From positions 4,082,405 to 4,146,404 of the forward strand of contig CM038704.1 in the NCBI GenBank assembly GCA_021613375.1: DNA of 64,000 bases. The letters are read 5' to 3'. Below are positions 45,082 through 55,990 of the stretch, piece by piece. How positions within the stretch are numbered: position 1 is the first letter of the stretch; each line of letters begins with the position of its first letter. A program made the position numbers and the translations under genes. The DNA comes from Megaleporinus macrocephalus. Taxonomy: Eukaryota > Chordata > Actinopteri > Characiformes > Anostomidae. The notes beneath the pieces are model-generated. The model was not told where the DNA came from. It saw only the letters and a list, made by a program, of their open reading frames with translations, and did no database searches.

Positions 45082-46026
45082 AACCATCCGCTACCATTCA
45101 ATTAGCAACAGTATCTTGGGATACTTGGATCCATCAATGAGGTTAATGATGGAATTGCGGGACAGAGGTTTGGCAGGAGATCTCCCGATCTAAAGTTATC
45201 TGGCTAACTTGGTTGGCATGCCAACACCCAAGATGATGGGTTAGCAGTGTCCCAGCACCTGGACCTGGGTCACGAGGCTTAGAATCCATAACCACAGCTC
45301 AAAGGAGGCTCGAACTGGGCTACAAATTATAAGTGGTCCACATTTTCATGTTGTTAATTCGGGTCCTGTGTAATGGTACAGCCTTTCTGGTGAAAGCTGA
45401 AGTGAAACCCGTGTGTAGATCTGAGCTGAGATACTAACACGATTCATTTTTCTGAGGTTTCTCCTGCATCTCATATTTGCTCCTCATGAGCTCACACACC
45501 ACCACACTGTGACCCCTCTACAACATAAATGAGTTTAATATTTTGCCATTCAAGATGATAAGCCAGCAGTGTCCCAGCAACTGGACCTTCTCTGCAAAGG
45601 ACACAAGGATTAGTGTCTCCAAACTGGTCCTAAACCGGGCTCAAACTAGGCTCAAACTGGGCTACAAACATCTGAGTTGTATGTGGAAGGGTTTCGGAGT
45701 TTCCGCAGCCGAATGACACAGTAAAGCTCTCTGTGCTACTTTCACTTTTCCAAACTGGAAAGTAGTCCAGCGTTCTGTGAGGAGCAAAGCAGATCTTGTT
45801 AGCATTTGAAGATGTTCCAGCTGTTTGTTTTCGGCTTCATCTCGTGTGGGTCTGCATCCCCAAAGCAGCTACAGCTTTTAGAGCTAAACCTCAAAGCTGT
45901 AGCTCTTAGCTGAGATTCTAGCACGATTAGTTTGTCCTGCGTTTGAGATTCTCCCAAATTAGCGCCACCTATTGGTGAGCTCCCGTACCACCAATCCGTG
46001 ACCCCTCCGTGTGGGCTTGGAATAGA
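45082..46026. repeat. Possible ancient tandem duplication of ~400 bp
   Basis: CCAAGATGATGGGTTAGCAG at 45230 and TCAAGATGATAAGCCAGCAG at 45550 are followed in both halves by AGTGTCCCAGC, GGGCTACAAA, TAACACGATTCAT / TAGCACGATTAGT and GTGACCCCTC. Divergence is high and no ORF is shared. Confidence 0.5.
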
Positions 46027-46500
46027 AATTCATTCATTCATCTTCTAAGCTGCTTATGCTTCTGGGTGGTAGGGGGCGCTGATGCCTGTCCCTGTGCTCA
46101 TTGGGTAGAAGACAGGAAACACCCTGGACAGGTCAACGTTGCAGGACAGACACAAATATTCACACACAGGGAGCTTGTGTAAAACCCACATACACACTAG
46201 GGGCTCACTGCACCCTTGTCCAGAGCGGTGGGTAGCCCTATCCACAGTACCCAGGGAGCAGTTGGGGGTTGGGTGTCTCGTTCAAGGTGCCCTCAGTCAT
46301 GTTTTTGTTGGTCCAGGGGATCAAACCAGCAACCTTCTGGTCACAAGACTGAATCCCTATCCTCCAGCACATGACTGCCCCTCCTATTCACCTGACTGCA
46401 TGTCTTGGGACGGTGGGAGGGAACCAGAGCACCTTGAGGAAACCCTGGGACTCGCCCAGACAGGGAATCGAACCCAGGCCACCGTGGCGCCCATAAATAC
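46027..46500 (-). mobile_element. Widespread fish interspersed repeat, interrupted by a SINE
   Basis: Left part CATTCATCTTCTAAGC ... GGAAACACCCTGGACAGGTC and right part CTGCATGTCTTGGGACGG ... GGAACCAGAGCACC are successive blocks of a repeat found uninterrupted at 62547-62800 (GCATGTGTTTGGAATGTGGG, GGAGGAAACCGGAG). The SINE 46180-46379 separates them. Strand assignment of this family is arbitrary. Confidence 0.75.
46180..46379 (-). mobile_element. tRNA-derived SINE, copy 3 (nearly full length)
   Basis: Minus strand: GGCAGTCATGTGCTGG head, GTGACCAGAAGGTTGCTGG, B-box-like GGTTTGATCCCC, then ACTGAGGGCACCTTGAACG, ACCCCCAACTGCTCCC and GGATAGGGCTACCC, ending near the GTGTGTATGTGG stretch. Best-preserved head of the three copies. 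Confidence 0.85.
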
Positions 46501-46542
46501 CAGCATTACTTTTAAATATTAAGGTTTAATTGGCTAAAGCAA

Positions 46543-47223
46543 CTTCATGTACAAAGTGGTACCACAGTGACTCACTATCACCTCTTCAGGTACAAAGTGG
46601 TAACACAGTGACTCACTATCACCTCTTCAGGTAAAAAGTGGTACTACACTGACTCATTATCACCTCTTCAGGTACAAAGTAGTACTACAATGACTCACTA
46701 TCACCTCCTCAGGTACAAAGTGGTAACACAGTGACTCACTATCACCTCTTCAGGTAAAAAGTGGTACTACACTGACTCACTATCACCTCTTCAGGTACAA
46801 AGTAGTACTACAATGACTCACTATCACCTCCTCAGGTACAAAGTGGTATTACAGTGACTCACTATCATCTATTCAGGTATAAAGTGCTATTACAGTGACT
46901 CACTATCACCTCTTCAGGTACAGTGTGGTACTGCAGTGACTCACTATCACCTCTTCAGGTACAAAGTGGTACTACAGTGACTCACTATCACCTCCTCAGG
47001 TACAAAGTGGTACTACAGTGACTCACTATCACCTCTTCAGGTACAAAGTGGTACTATAGTGACTCACTATCACCTCTTCAGGTACAAAGTGCTATTACAG
47101 TGACTCACTATCACCTATTCAGGTACAGAGTAGTACTACAGTGACTTACTATCACTTCTTCAGGTACAAAGTGCTATTACAGTGACTCACTATCACCTCT
47201 TCAGGTACAAAGTGGTATTATGA
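46543..47223. repeat. 41-bp minisatellite, about 16 copies
   Basis: Unit built from GTACTACAGTGACTCACTAT and CACCTCTTCAGGTACAAAGTG. Variants (CTACACTGACTC, GCTATTACAGTG, CTCCTCAGG) recur at intervals of more than one unit, suggesting block duplications. Starts about 40 bp after the interspersed repeat ends. Confidence 0.96.
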
Positions 47224-47852
47224 GGCAGGATGGGCTGAGGCTAGCTGGTTAACTTTAATAGATATCTTTCAAATATTTAATGTAGCATCATCAAAATACT
47301 TTCTTTAAATTCTGTTGGTAAGTTTAGTTCGTTTTGTCGTTTTAATGTTATAAAATGTAATACCCCCCCTCTTGACTTTGGTCCTGGATAACATGAGTAC
47401 ACTGAGGGTAATTAAAAAGGCGGCAGATGCATCACTATATTATGGGCGTTATGATGGATATAATAGTCATTATCTAATTATTCACCTGAAGTTTCCTGAT
47501 TAGTGGTTGGTGAGTAGGGAGTACAGGAAGCACTGGTGCGGAACATGTGCAAGACTTCGCCTCCTCACTGTCTTGCTCTCTACAAGTTTTGTTCTCTACC
47601 TTTCTCTTACCTGTCATCACATGTTTACACCCCACCATCACCTTTCTATTCTCTCTTGCCTTTCTCTCAGGTTCTGTCAGACTCCTGGAGTCCTGGAGGA
47701 GCACAGAACTGCAGAGTTAGCTGTACCTCATTTAACCCGCCTGATTTCTCTCATCAGCTTTGTGAGCAAAACTTTTAGGAGCTGAATTCATGTTAGAGAG
47801 AAACAGCACAACATACAGCTCCACAGAATGATAATAGACCCCTCCATGTATT
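47224..47852. other. Low-copy sequence
   Basis: 47340-47500 is balanced (GGGTAATTAAAAAGGCGG, TCATTATCTAATTATTCACC) and might be regulatory. Overlapping short ORFs at 47474-47785 on both strands have no known domain. Confidence 0.4.
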
Positions 47853-48494
47853 TACACACACTGTCCACTGTATCAGCTCCACTGACCATACAGGAGCTCC
47901 ACTTACAGACTGTAGTTCATCTGATTCTCTGTATACTTTATTACTCTGTTCTTTAATGATCAGGACCCCCACAGGACCACCACAGAGCAGCTACTATTAG
48001 GGAGGTGGGTCATTCTCAGCGTTGCAGTGACACTGACGTGGTGTGTGTAGTGCTGGTGTAAGTGGATCAGACACATCAGTACTGCTGAAGTGTTAAACAC
48101 TGTGTCCACTCACTGTCCACTCTATTAGACACTCCTACTACTTGCTGGTCCACCTTGTAGATGTAAAGTCAGAGACAGTAGCTCATCTGCTGGATAGTTT
48201 TGGTTGGTGGATGATTCTCAGTCCAGCAGTGACAGTGAGGTGTTTAAACACTCCAGCAGCAGCACTGCTGTGTCTGATCCGCTCACAACAGCACAACGCA
48301 CACTAACACACCACCACCATGTCAGGATCACTGCAGGGTTGAGAATGATCCACCTCCCTAATAGTATCTGCTCTGTGGTGGTCCTGTGGGGGTCCTGATC
48401 ATTAAAGAACAGAGTAATTAAGTATACAGAGAATCAGATGAACTACAGTCTGTAGGTGGAGCTCCTATAGGGTCAGTGGAGCTGATACAAGTAG

Positions 48495-48496
<2 letters not shown>
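47853..48496. mobile_element. Fold-back element family A, nearly full copy
   Basis: Left arm starts CACTGTCCACTGTATCAGC; the right arm ends GGTCAGTGGAGCTGATACAA. Arms pair over more than 200 bp, with GATCAGGACCCCCACAGG facing CCTGTGGGGGTCCTGATC. It runs directly into (TA)n at its right end. The 64-codon ORF inside is repeat sequence. Confidence 0.9.

Positions 48497-48546
<50 letters not shown>
48497..48546. repeat. (TA)n tract
   Basis: About 25 TA units touching the right end of the fold-back element. Confidence 0.97.
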
Positions 48547-48548
<2 letters not shown>

Positions 48549-48831
48549 TTGCTGTCTTTGTATATCCAAAACTGCTTGAGGTACAAGTTAGAACACCTTG
48601 TCAGTTCACATGTGCGTTACTTGTCACTGTGTTTTCTATTTGGGAAACTAAACTGTGAAGTCTCCTTAACAGGTTCCTCAAGTGCTACCCCCACAACACT
48701 AGAATAACCACACCCACACTGTTCTTCTCTGCCTCCTCTGGCATTTCAGCTGCACTGCAAACATCATTTCGGACATACACAAGAATAAACATGCCATCAC
48801 TCATTCCAGGTTTCCTGCGAGTCACATGTTT
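48547..48831. other. Low-copy sequence
   Basis: Nothing recognised. Confidence 0.4.
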
Positions 48832-48965
48832 AAGATAAGATTATCCTTTGTTAGTCCCACAGTGGAGAAATTCAAAGTTACAGCAGCAAAGGGATAGCAA
48901 GGCACTCAGTACAAACAATAAATAAGTAAACAGTACAGTATATACAATATAAATAATAATAAAAA
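48832..48965 (-). mobile_element. LINE 3' end only (same family as 41653-42470)
   Basis: Plus-strand AAGATAAGATTATCCTTTG, AGTCCCACAGTGGAG, ACAGTACAGTATATACAATA match 41655-41790. Only the last ~130 bp of the element inserted. The pentamer tail is at 48832-48842. Confidence 0.85.
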
Positions 48966-49418
48966 GCTCTAGACTGTAAAGCAAACACCTAACGCCTAAC
49001 TGGGTACATGTTGTGCCCTTTAGAGGACTTCTGCCTCCCTTTCTGACTGAAGATGCCAGGTTTTTCAGGCTAAGCTCTTGAAAAGCAGTGGTGGTTGAAG
49101 ATTTGAACCCTCTAGAATTCTCTATATTTCTACATAAATTTGATATATGTAGTCTACTAGTCCAAAAAGTAGAACCAAATTAAACAAATTAAACTTAGAC
49201 TTGGTTGGTTATTTCTTGATAAAAATGATCTAGTATTTCATGTCTGTGAGAGTAAAAGTACACAAACCTCTGATTTCAAGTATCTACGGTGACCCTCTTA
49301 TGCACCAGTAACCACAACTAAGCATCTCCGGTAACTGTTAAATAGTCCTGTTGGTGGGTTTAGAGGAGTTTTAGCCCCGTTCCTTCATACAAAACATCTC
49401 CAGCTCTGTTGTAGTGTA
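48966..49418. other. Low-copy sequence
   Basis: No ORF and no repeat recognised before the 42-bp array. Confidence 0.4.
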
Positions 49419-50414
49419 GGTACAAGGTGGGTGTTTCCAATAAAGTGGCCAGTTAGTGGAAGTACAAGGTAGAGGTTTCTAATAAAGTGGCCAGTTAGTG
49501 GAAGTACAAGGTAGGTGTTTCTAATAAAGTGGCCAGTCGGTGGAAGTACAAGGTAGGTGTTTCTAATAAAGTGGCCAGTTAGTGGAAGCACAAGTTATGT
49601 GTTTCCAATAAAGTGGCCAGCTAATGGAAGCGCAAGGTAGTTGTTTCTAATAAAGTGGCCAGTTAGTGGAAGCACAATGTTGGTGTTTCTAATAAAGTGG
49701 CTAGATAGGGGAAGTACAAGGTAGGTGTTTCCAATAAAGTGGCCAGTTAGTGGCAGCACAAGGTGGGTGTTTCTAATAAAGTGGCCAGATAGTGGAAGTA
49801 CAAGTGGGTGTTTCTAATAAAGTGGTCAGATAGTGGAAGTACAAGTGGGTGTTTCTAATAAAGTGGCCAGATAGTGGAAGTACAAGGTAGGTGTTTCTAA
49901 TAAAGTGTTCAGATAGTGGAAGCACAAGTGGGTGTTTCTAATAAAGTGGTCAGATAGTGGAAGTACAAGGTAGGTGTTTCTAATAAAGTGACCAGTTAGT
50001 GGAAGTACAAGGGGGGTGTTTCTAATAAAGTGGCCAGATAGTGGAAGTACAAGGTAGTTGTTTCTAATAAAGTGGCCAGATAGTGGAAGTACAAGGTAGT
50101 TGTTTCTAATAAAGTGGCCAGATAGTGGAAGTACAAGGTAGGTGTTTCTAATAAAGTGGCCAGATAGTGGAAGTACAAGGTAGGTGTTTCTAATAAAGTG
50201 GTCAGATAGTGGAAGTACAAGGTAGGTGTTTCTAATAAAGTGGCCAGTTAGTGAAAGTACAAGGTAGGTGTTTCTAATAAAGTGGCCAGTTAGTGAAAGT
50301 ACAAGGTAGGTGTTTCCAATAAAGTGGCCAGTTAGTGGAAGCACAAGGTAGGAGTTTCTAATAAAGTGGCTAGTTAGTGGAAGTGCAAGATAGGTGTTTC
50401 TAATAAACTGGCCA
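49419..50414. repeat. 42-bp minisatellite, array 1 (~24 copies)
   Basis: Unit GTACAAGGTAGGTGTTTCTA + ATAAAGTGGCCAGATAGTGG + AA. Because 42 is divisible by three, minus-strand frames stay open and give a 214-codon ORF (49826-50470) repeating HFIRNTYLVLPLSG, and a second frame repeating LYFHYLATLLETPT. These are by-products of the array, not proteins. The AATAAAGTGGCCA motif is known to me from a fish transposon end. Confidence 0.97.
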
Positions 50415-50470
50415 ACTCTGTTATATTGGTGGCTTTCCTCTGATGAACTGCTCACATCAGGTTCTTCCAT
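50415..50470. repeat. Shared right flank of array 1
   Basis: GATGAACTGCTCACATCAGG here matches TATGAACTGCTCACGTCAGG after array 2 (51740-51760), so both arrays end in the same flanking sequence. Confidence 0.85.
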
Positions 50471-51102
50471 AACAGTACTACTGGATTAAGGTCTGGACTT
50501 TGACTTGGTCATTGAGGGTCATCGTCTTGCTGCGTGACCCTCATTCTCCTGAGCTATAAGGCAGCAGTGCAGTGATGACCAGCCGCGGCCCCCGGCTCGC
50601 ACTGGGCAGGTTATGCCTAGTCACAACCCACGGAGTCGGCCAAGGATAGTCGTCTCATTTAAATATACAATCAACACCCAGACAAATGACCTTTTCTTCA
50701 CGCATGATCAATTTTCAGGTTAAAACACAACACAAAAGCTGAATTAAAGCCGAATTAAGTTTTTCTTTCCTCACTTATCACAGGTGCCTTTCGTAGAGCG
50801 CGGAGAGCTCATCAGACCGAGAGTCAAATATGTCTCCCTTTACTTTGAGTGGAAGTTAATGGAACAGGAGTTGTTCTGTTGGGCCATTAATTCATGAATT
50901 TATTGCACGAAAGTAAAAGGGCAGTCAGTGTGTTTTAGATTAGGTGGGAAAAGAACTGAGATCTAATGTTCTGACAGCAACAGAAAGCAGACCCTGTGCA
51001 CAAGACCTGGAGAGACCCTCCATTCATTTAATGTCCAATCAAATGATTTCTATAATTTTATATTATTAATTCATTCATTTTTTAATATTATTAAATAGTA
51101 TT
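50471..51102. other. Low-copy spacer between the two 42-bp arrays
   Basis: Mixed sequence with GGGCCATTAATTCATGAATT at 50881, AT-rich at the end. The opening (50470-50570) has a GGATTAAGGTCTGGACTTTG phrase that resembles Tc1-like elements, too short to call. Confidence 0.4.
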
Positions 51103-51721
51103 AACAAGGTAGGTCTTTCCAATAAAGTGGCCAGATAGTGGAAGTACAAGGTAGGTGTTTCTAATAAAGTGGCCAGATAGTGGAAGTACAAGGTAGGTGT
51201 TTCTAATAAAGTGGCCAGATAGTGGAAGTACAAGGTAGGTGTTTCTAATAAAGTGGCCAGATAGTGGAAGTACAAGGTAGGTGTTTCTAATAAAGTGGCC
51301 AGATAGTGAAAGTACAAGGTAGGTGTTTCTAATAAAGTGGCCAGACAGTGGAAGTACAAGGTAGGTGTTTCTAATAAAGTGGCCAGATAGTGGAAGTACA
51401 AGGTAGGTGTTTCTAATAAAGTGGCCAGATAGTGGAAATACAAAGTAGTTGTTTCTAATAAAGTGGTCAGATAGTGTAAGCACAAGTGGGTGTTTCTAAT
51501 AAAGTGGTCAGATGGTGGAAGTACAAGGTAGGTGTTTCTAATAAAGTTGCCAGTTAGTGAAAGTACAAAGTAGGTGTTTCTGATAAAGTGGCCAGATAGT
51601 GGAAGTACAAGGTAGGTGTTTCTAATAAAGTGGCCAGTTATTGAAAGTACAAGGTAGGTGTTTCTAATAAAGTGGCCAGATAGTGGAAGTACAAGGTAGG
51701 TGTTTCTAATAAAGTGGCCAA
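51103..51721. repeat. 42-bp minisatellite, array 2 (~15 copies)
   Basis: Same unit as array 1, with more homogeneous copies in 51140-51440. Minus-strand ORFs of 130 and 136 codons are repeat translations. Followed by the duplicated flank at 51722-51775. Confidence 0.97.
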
Positions 51722-51775
51722 CCCTATGTGGGTGGGTTTACTCTTATGAACTGCTCACGTCAGGTCCTTCTGAAG

Positions 51776-52335
51776 CAATGCTAATTCCGGGGCTGAGATG
51801 CCGTAAGACTGCAGTGCTTGTTAGTTGTGTAGTGTTTGTGAGTTATTGAAGTCCACTGGTGTGGGTTTGTGCTGAAGTGGGATTAGTGCACAGTGTGTAG
51901 CTTTAACTGGTTTTGTTCTTCTATGTGAATGAATTACGCTTGGGGGCTGTCTGGCTATAACTGAGTCTAATTCATACTGTGCTCTAATGAAGTGATTGAA
52001 CGACGGGTTTCATCCTCAGCCTTTCGCCTACCTCCATCCGGACCTCCTCGGTTAAACTAAGGTGGTCAAAAAATGGCAAATCATCTGTTTAAGAATTCCG
52101 AAATGTTGGTACTGGGAGAGAGGAGCTTTGGATGACTCTCATATGACAGAGTGAAAGTCAAACATCTGGCACTAAAAATCTAATCAGACCCGGATCTGTA
52201 GCCTGGCTGGCGCTAATGTAACGTATAAGCTGCCAACCCAAACCTGGCCACCCATCCCAGTAAACTAAAGCCTGCTGATCTAGTGCTGGTGCTGGTTTAA
52301 CTGGTCACCCAATGTGGTCATGCTGGTTGTTTAGC
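51776..52335. other. Low-copy sequence
   Basis: 51890-52030 is balanced, low-copy sequence (GTGAATGAATTACGCTTGGG) and could be regulatory. No ORF. Confidence 0.4.
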
Positions 52336-52480
52336 ATACCAGCATCCAAACACAACATACAACATATCTCCAAAGGGCAGGAGGGCATGAAAACATCCTT
52401 TACTTTCAATTTAAGTGAATGGAACCAGAATATTATTGGTCTATTCATCATGAAGCATTCACTGGCTATGATTTTCCTCA
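52336..52480 (+). repeat. Dispersed repeat, plus-strand copy
   Basis: TACTTTCAATTTAAGTGAAT, GGAACCAGAATATTATTGG and CATCATGAAGCATTCAC are related to 60660-60770 and 31060-31150. Confidence 0.6.
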
Positions 52481-52740
52481 GACAGTGACTCTGGTATTCT
52501 GGTTTTGCCGGTGACCAGCCGTGGTAGTATATGCTGGGCTAACTGCTGCTCCAGTGCTGAGGATTAAAAGTAATGTCTGAAAGAGTGAGATCAGACTAAC
52601 TGGAGTGACAGAAAGACTGATATAATTACAGTTTTCAGAACTAATGCTGCATCTGTGACTTAAAATTTGGATTCATTTTAAGATCCATGCCTGTTTTTTG
52701 TGGCCTGAACGGCCAGAACATCCACTTTTCAAACCATTGA
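52481..52740. other. Low-copy sequence
   Basis: Nothing recognised. Confidence 0.4.
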
Positions 52741-53174
52741 TTTTATATAAATATATATATACATATAGTAATTTGCAGCTTTTACAACATTTTAACTTCT
52801 GTAACAATAAACTTGATCCTGTATATCACAGAATGTTATATATGGTATTATATATATATATATCATTTCAAACTATATAAATATACATACTCTTTAGAGT
52901 TAGGTTACCCCTATAAAGAGCTTATGAATGTTTTAAAATTTGTTTATTAACATATATTATTTATTTCTAATACACTTTACAAGGTATTAATAAGCAGTTA
53001 TAACACATAAATAAAACTGGTAATGTGGGCTCTTCTATCAGATGTATATGAATGTATATTGAAGCTGACAGGTTTATTGCTGACTAATGTAATTTTATGG
53101 ATTTGCGTGTAGCAAATCTGCTTATTAATGATTATTGATCTAATTCATAACCAGTGATAAACTCATTTCAAACC

Positions 53175-53266
<92 letters not shown>

Positions 53267-53364
53267 TAATTCGGAGCTTATACAACATTTTAACTTCTGT
53301 AACAAAAAACTTGACCCTGTATATCACAGAATGTTATAATGGGTATTATGTATATAATTTCAAA

Positions 53365-53450
<86 letters not shown>

Positions 53451-53580
53451 AAAAGGATGAGTTGCAAATTCATATATATATATATATATATAGAGAATTT
53501 GCAGCTCATCCATTTTAATGTCTATAACAAGAAGCTCGACTTTGTATATTACATAATACTCCATCTGTTCAAGTATCTAT
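52741..53580. repeat. Three copies of a ~100-bp segment separated by (TA)n tracts
   Basis: TACAACATTTTAACTTCTGT, AACTTGATCCTGTATATCAC and GAATGTTATA at 52782-52840 recur at 53281-53345. A more diverged copy (CCATTTTAATGTCTATAAC, CTCGACTTTGTATATTAC) lies at 53510-53565. Long TA tracts lie at 53180-53262 and 53370-53446. Confidence 0.85.
53453..53516. repeat. Inverted repeat with TA-rich loop
   Basis: GGATGAGTTGCAAATTC at 53455 pairs with GAATTTGCAGCTCATCC at 53495, one mismatch in 17 bp, separated by a (TA)n loop of about 24 bp. Confidence 0.9.
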
Positions 53581-53860
53581 TAATATATCAGCTCTATTGT
53601 GTTTCTATTGTTTCTATCTTTACACTCTGTGCTCTCCGTATACCTCACTGGCCAACTCTGACCAACCAGACTGGAGCACAGCAGCTTCATTATCCTCTTC
53701 ATCCTCTTCATTATCTTCTTGTCCTTCGTTATATTCGCACCGGCGCGACACTCCAATCGCTGGTAATACGTTGTGCGCACACTGTCTCATTAAACACATT
53801 ATTTACACATTCGTCTTGCTGAGAAGCCTGAGTTATAGATTTGTCTCCAAACAAACGGTG
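53581..53860. other. Low-copy sequence
   Basis: ORFs 53457-53822 and 53597-53869 overlap and include repeat sequence; CATTATCCTCTTCATCC and variants give a short CTTCAT-rich stretch. No gene recognised. Confidence 0.4.
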
Positions 53861-54400
53861 GTTCTTTGACAGCTGTGGGAAAGATTTTTATGCCCCGCGG
53901 CGTAATGGAAATGTGTGTTGTCTGAAATGAGCGTCTAAATTACAACCTTCACTCAGTTACGAGCTCGATCCATCAATACCTGCTGAGAGGAGGTAGGCCT
54001 GCTTTTTTTTGGGGGTTGGGGGGATGGCGGGTGTTGTTGGGGGACTTATGACGGTCATAACTCAGAGCTCTCTGGTACACTTAACGCTACCTTTCCACAG
54101 TCATCTCTGCTTTTTTTCATCCGTAGCTTCAGAAATCTGTTCGCTTCACCTTTCCATACAAAGCCGGGCTTTTATTCTCGCCCCCTGTTGCCTGCGTTGG
54201 CATCGGCTACACCGGCGGAGACACGCTGGAGAGAATGGAGAGTGGAGAAGAAGCGTCTTTTCAGCTGACCAGAGGCTGAACTGCTGCTGGAAAAGCTTCA
54301 GCCTGACCTGAAATTTGGAACCAAACTCAAACATAGCCGGAGAACACTGCGTCGCCATGTGACTGAACGCCATGACGACTGACCATTGATAAAAATGTGT
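53861..54400. promoter_or_regulatory. Candidate conserved non-coding segment
   Basis: TTTGACAGCTGTGGGAAAG, GATTTTTATGCCCCGCGG, GTAATGGAAATGTGTG and CGTCTAAATTACAACC in low-copy sequence, then a GC-richer part. Overlapping short ORFs on both strands at 54009-54373 have no domains. Confidence 0.33.
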
Positions 54401-54527
54401 ATAAAATAAGCAAACTATCAGCTTCCAATAGTTACATATTTAATATTCTTTAAAATCAAAACATGAGAAAATGCTGGGTTTAGGTTTTTTCAGGATTTTA
54501 AATAAAAATGTATATGTTATTTTAGTT

Positions 54528-54640
54528 TATATCAATCAATCAATCAATCAAACCTTATTTATATAACACCATTCAGGCAAATGTAATTGAAATTCAAGGT
54601 GCTTCACAGGTGATTGACAAAAACATGGATGCAATAAAAT
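54528..54640 (-). mobile_element. LINE 3' end with (TTGA)n tail
   Basis: Plus-strand (TCAA)5 followed by ACCTTATTTATATAACACC and CAAGGTGCTTCACAGG is the reversed 3' end of a fish non-LTR element whose last bases encode a TATATAAATAAGG signal. Only the terminal ~100 bp is present; AT-rich sequence follows to 54850. Confidence 0.7.
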
Positions 54641-54851
54641 TATAATACAAACAAAATATATAATACATAAAATAATAATGAAACATGAAATTAAATATTT
54701 AATATAAAAATAAAAGTTAATAATAAAAGTTAATAAAACAAAATAACAAAAAACATAAATCAAACAAAATAGTTGACAAAATAAAACAAATGAAATATTA
54801 CATCATATTTTAATAAAGTAATAATAAATAACAGATCAAATGCAGATCAAA

Positions 54852-55821
54852 GTATAAACTAGAGATGGACCGTTCAGCATTTTTGGGGTCGATTCCAATT
54901 GCCGATCACCTTTCAACGTGATCGGCCGTTAGCCGATACCGTTCGAGGGCGGGGCTATATGCCACAGCAGGGCTACATGTAGTTGTTAGTGCAAGCAAGT
55001 CATAAAACATGGTCTAAACTGGTTTATTATCATTTTTAACGAGCTCATATGAAACAGTATAATATTTTAACTAAATTAGAAGTTGGTCTATGTGGAGTAA
55101 ACCGCTTGATAAGCTCCAGAAGAGCCACATCTGAACAGTATCTCTACTAGGAACAGCAGAGCGTGAATCCAGGTGGAACATTAAGCAGCAGAATGAACGT
55201 CTTCTACAGCCGAGAAGATCTGCTTATCTAGAACTATAAACTCAATCACTCTGTCTGTGGTTCTTTAGCTCTCTGGCTGTTTCTGCTGCTGTTCTGTTCG
55301 TACCGGTCAGATCTGGTCTGTAGGTGTTCTGGGTTGTTTGTTTTGTGTTAGCTGTGTGTTCTAGCTCTGCTGTTTACTGATACTCACTGTGTTCAGCTGT
55401 GTGGTGTCTCTGAAGTGTGTATCAGATTACTGGTTAAATGTTCTTGGTTCTCCGCGAGAGACGCTGATTTACTAATTTTACAGATGTTACAAACTGACAT
55501 ATGGGCGATGTTTTCTTTCCACACATGCGGTGAATGCTTAAACTGTTCTGTTGAGGCCGCTGCTTTAGTCAGTCTGACGAAAATGAAAGGGTATGTATTT
55601 CCACCTAGTGGTTCAGATAGGAATTGCAGGGAGTTGGCCGGAGGTCTCCTCTTCCTGGATGAAACGCTAGCTGGAAATACAGAAATTAGACTCAGTTTAA
55701 CGCCATCGATCAGCTCTCTGGATCGGCTACATTGGAGAAATACCGGCCTATGGCATATTTTGATTAAAAATCGTCCGATACCGATACATGGCTGATCGAT
55801 TCTTCCATCTCTAGTATATAT
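54852..55821 (-). mobile_element. hAT-type element, second copy of the 43483 family
   Basis: Element 54860-55813, termini TAGAGATGGACC and TTCCATCTCTA, in reverse orientation to 43483-44458 (shared AAACCGCTTGATAAGCTCC here, GGAGCTTATCAAGCGGTTT there). Flanking octamers GTATAAAC and GTATATAT match at 6 of 8 positions. The 126-codon ORF 55415-55795 has no similarity to a transposase and is not conserved in the other copy. Confidence 0.88.
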
Positions 55822-55849
55822 GTATGGATATGAAGATTAAGCGAAAGTT

Positions 55850-55990
55850 TATAAAGTTTATAAACATTATTAATATTGTCGCTGTCCAAAATAGTAACTT
55901 TACAGGAGAGGCCAAAAACTTCCTTCACTTTCAGTGTAAGTCAATGGAACCAGAACTATTTCTAACCTATTCAGTTCAATTCATTTCAGT
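55850..55990 (+). repeat. Dispersed repeat, plus-strand copy
   Basis: AACTTTACAGGAGAGGCC, TGTAAGTCAATGGAACCAGA match 60655-60710. Confidence 0.7.

Noticed and set aside
49826..50470. 214-codon minus-strand ORF with a 14-residue repeat (HFIRNTYLVLPLSG)
   Set aside because: The period of the DNA repeat is 42 bp, so frames stay open by arithmetic. Other frames are equally open and the array shows no coding constraint.
50470..50570. Another Tc1-like fragment (GGATTAAGGTCTGGACTTTG)
   Set aside because: Only one short phrase is suggestive. No terminal repeat or transposase motif could be found.
51075..51485. 136- and 130-codon repeat ORFs in array 2
   Set aside because: Same reason: by-products of the 42-bp minisatellite.
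55415..55795. 126-codon ORF within the hAT element as a transposase or captured gene
   Set aside because: No zinc-finger BED or hAT dimerisation motifs. The sister copy at 43483-44458 has no corresponding open frame.
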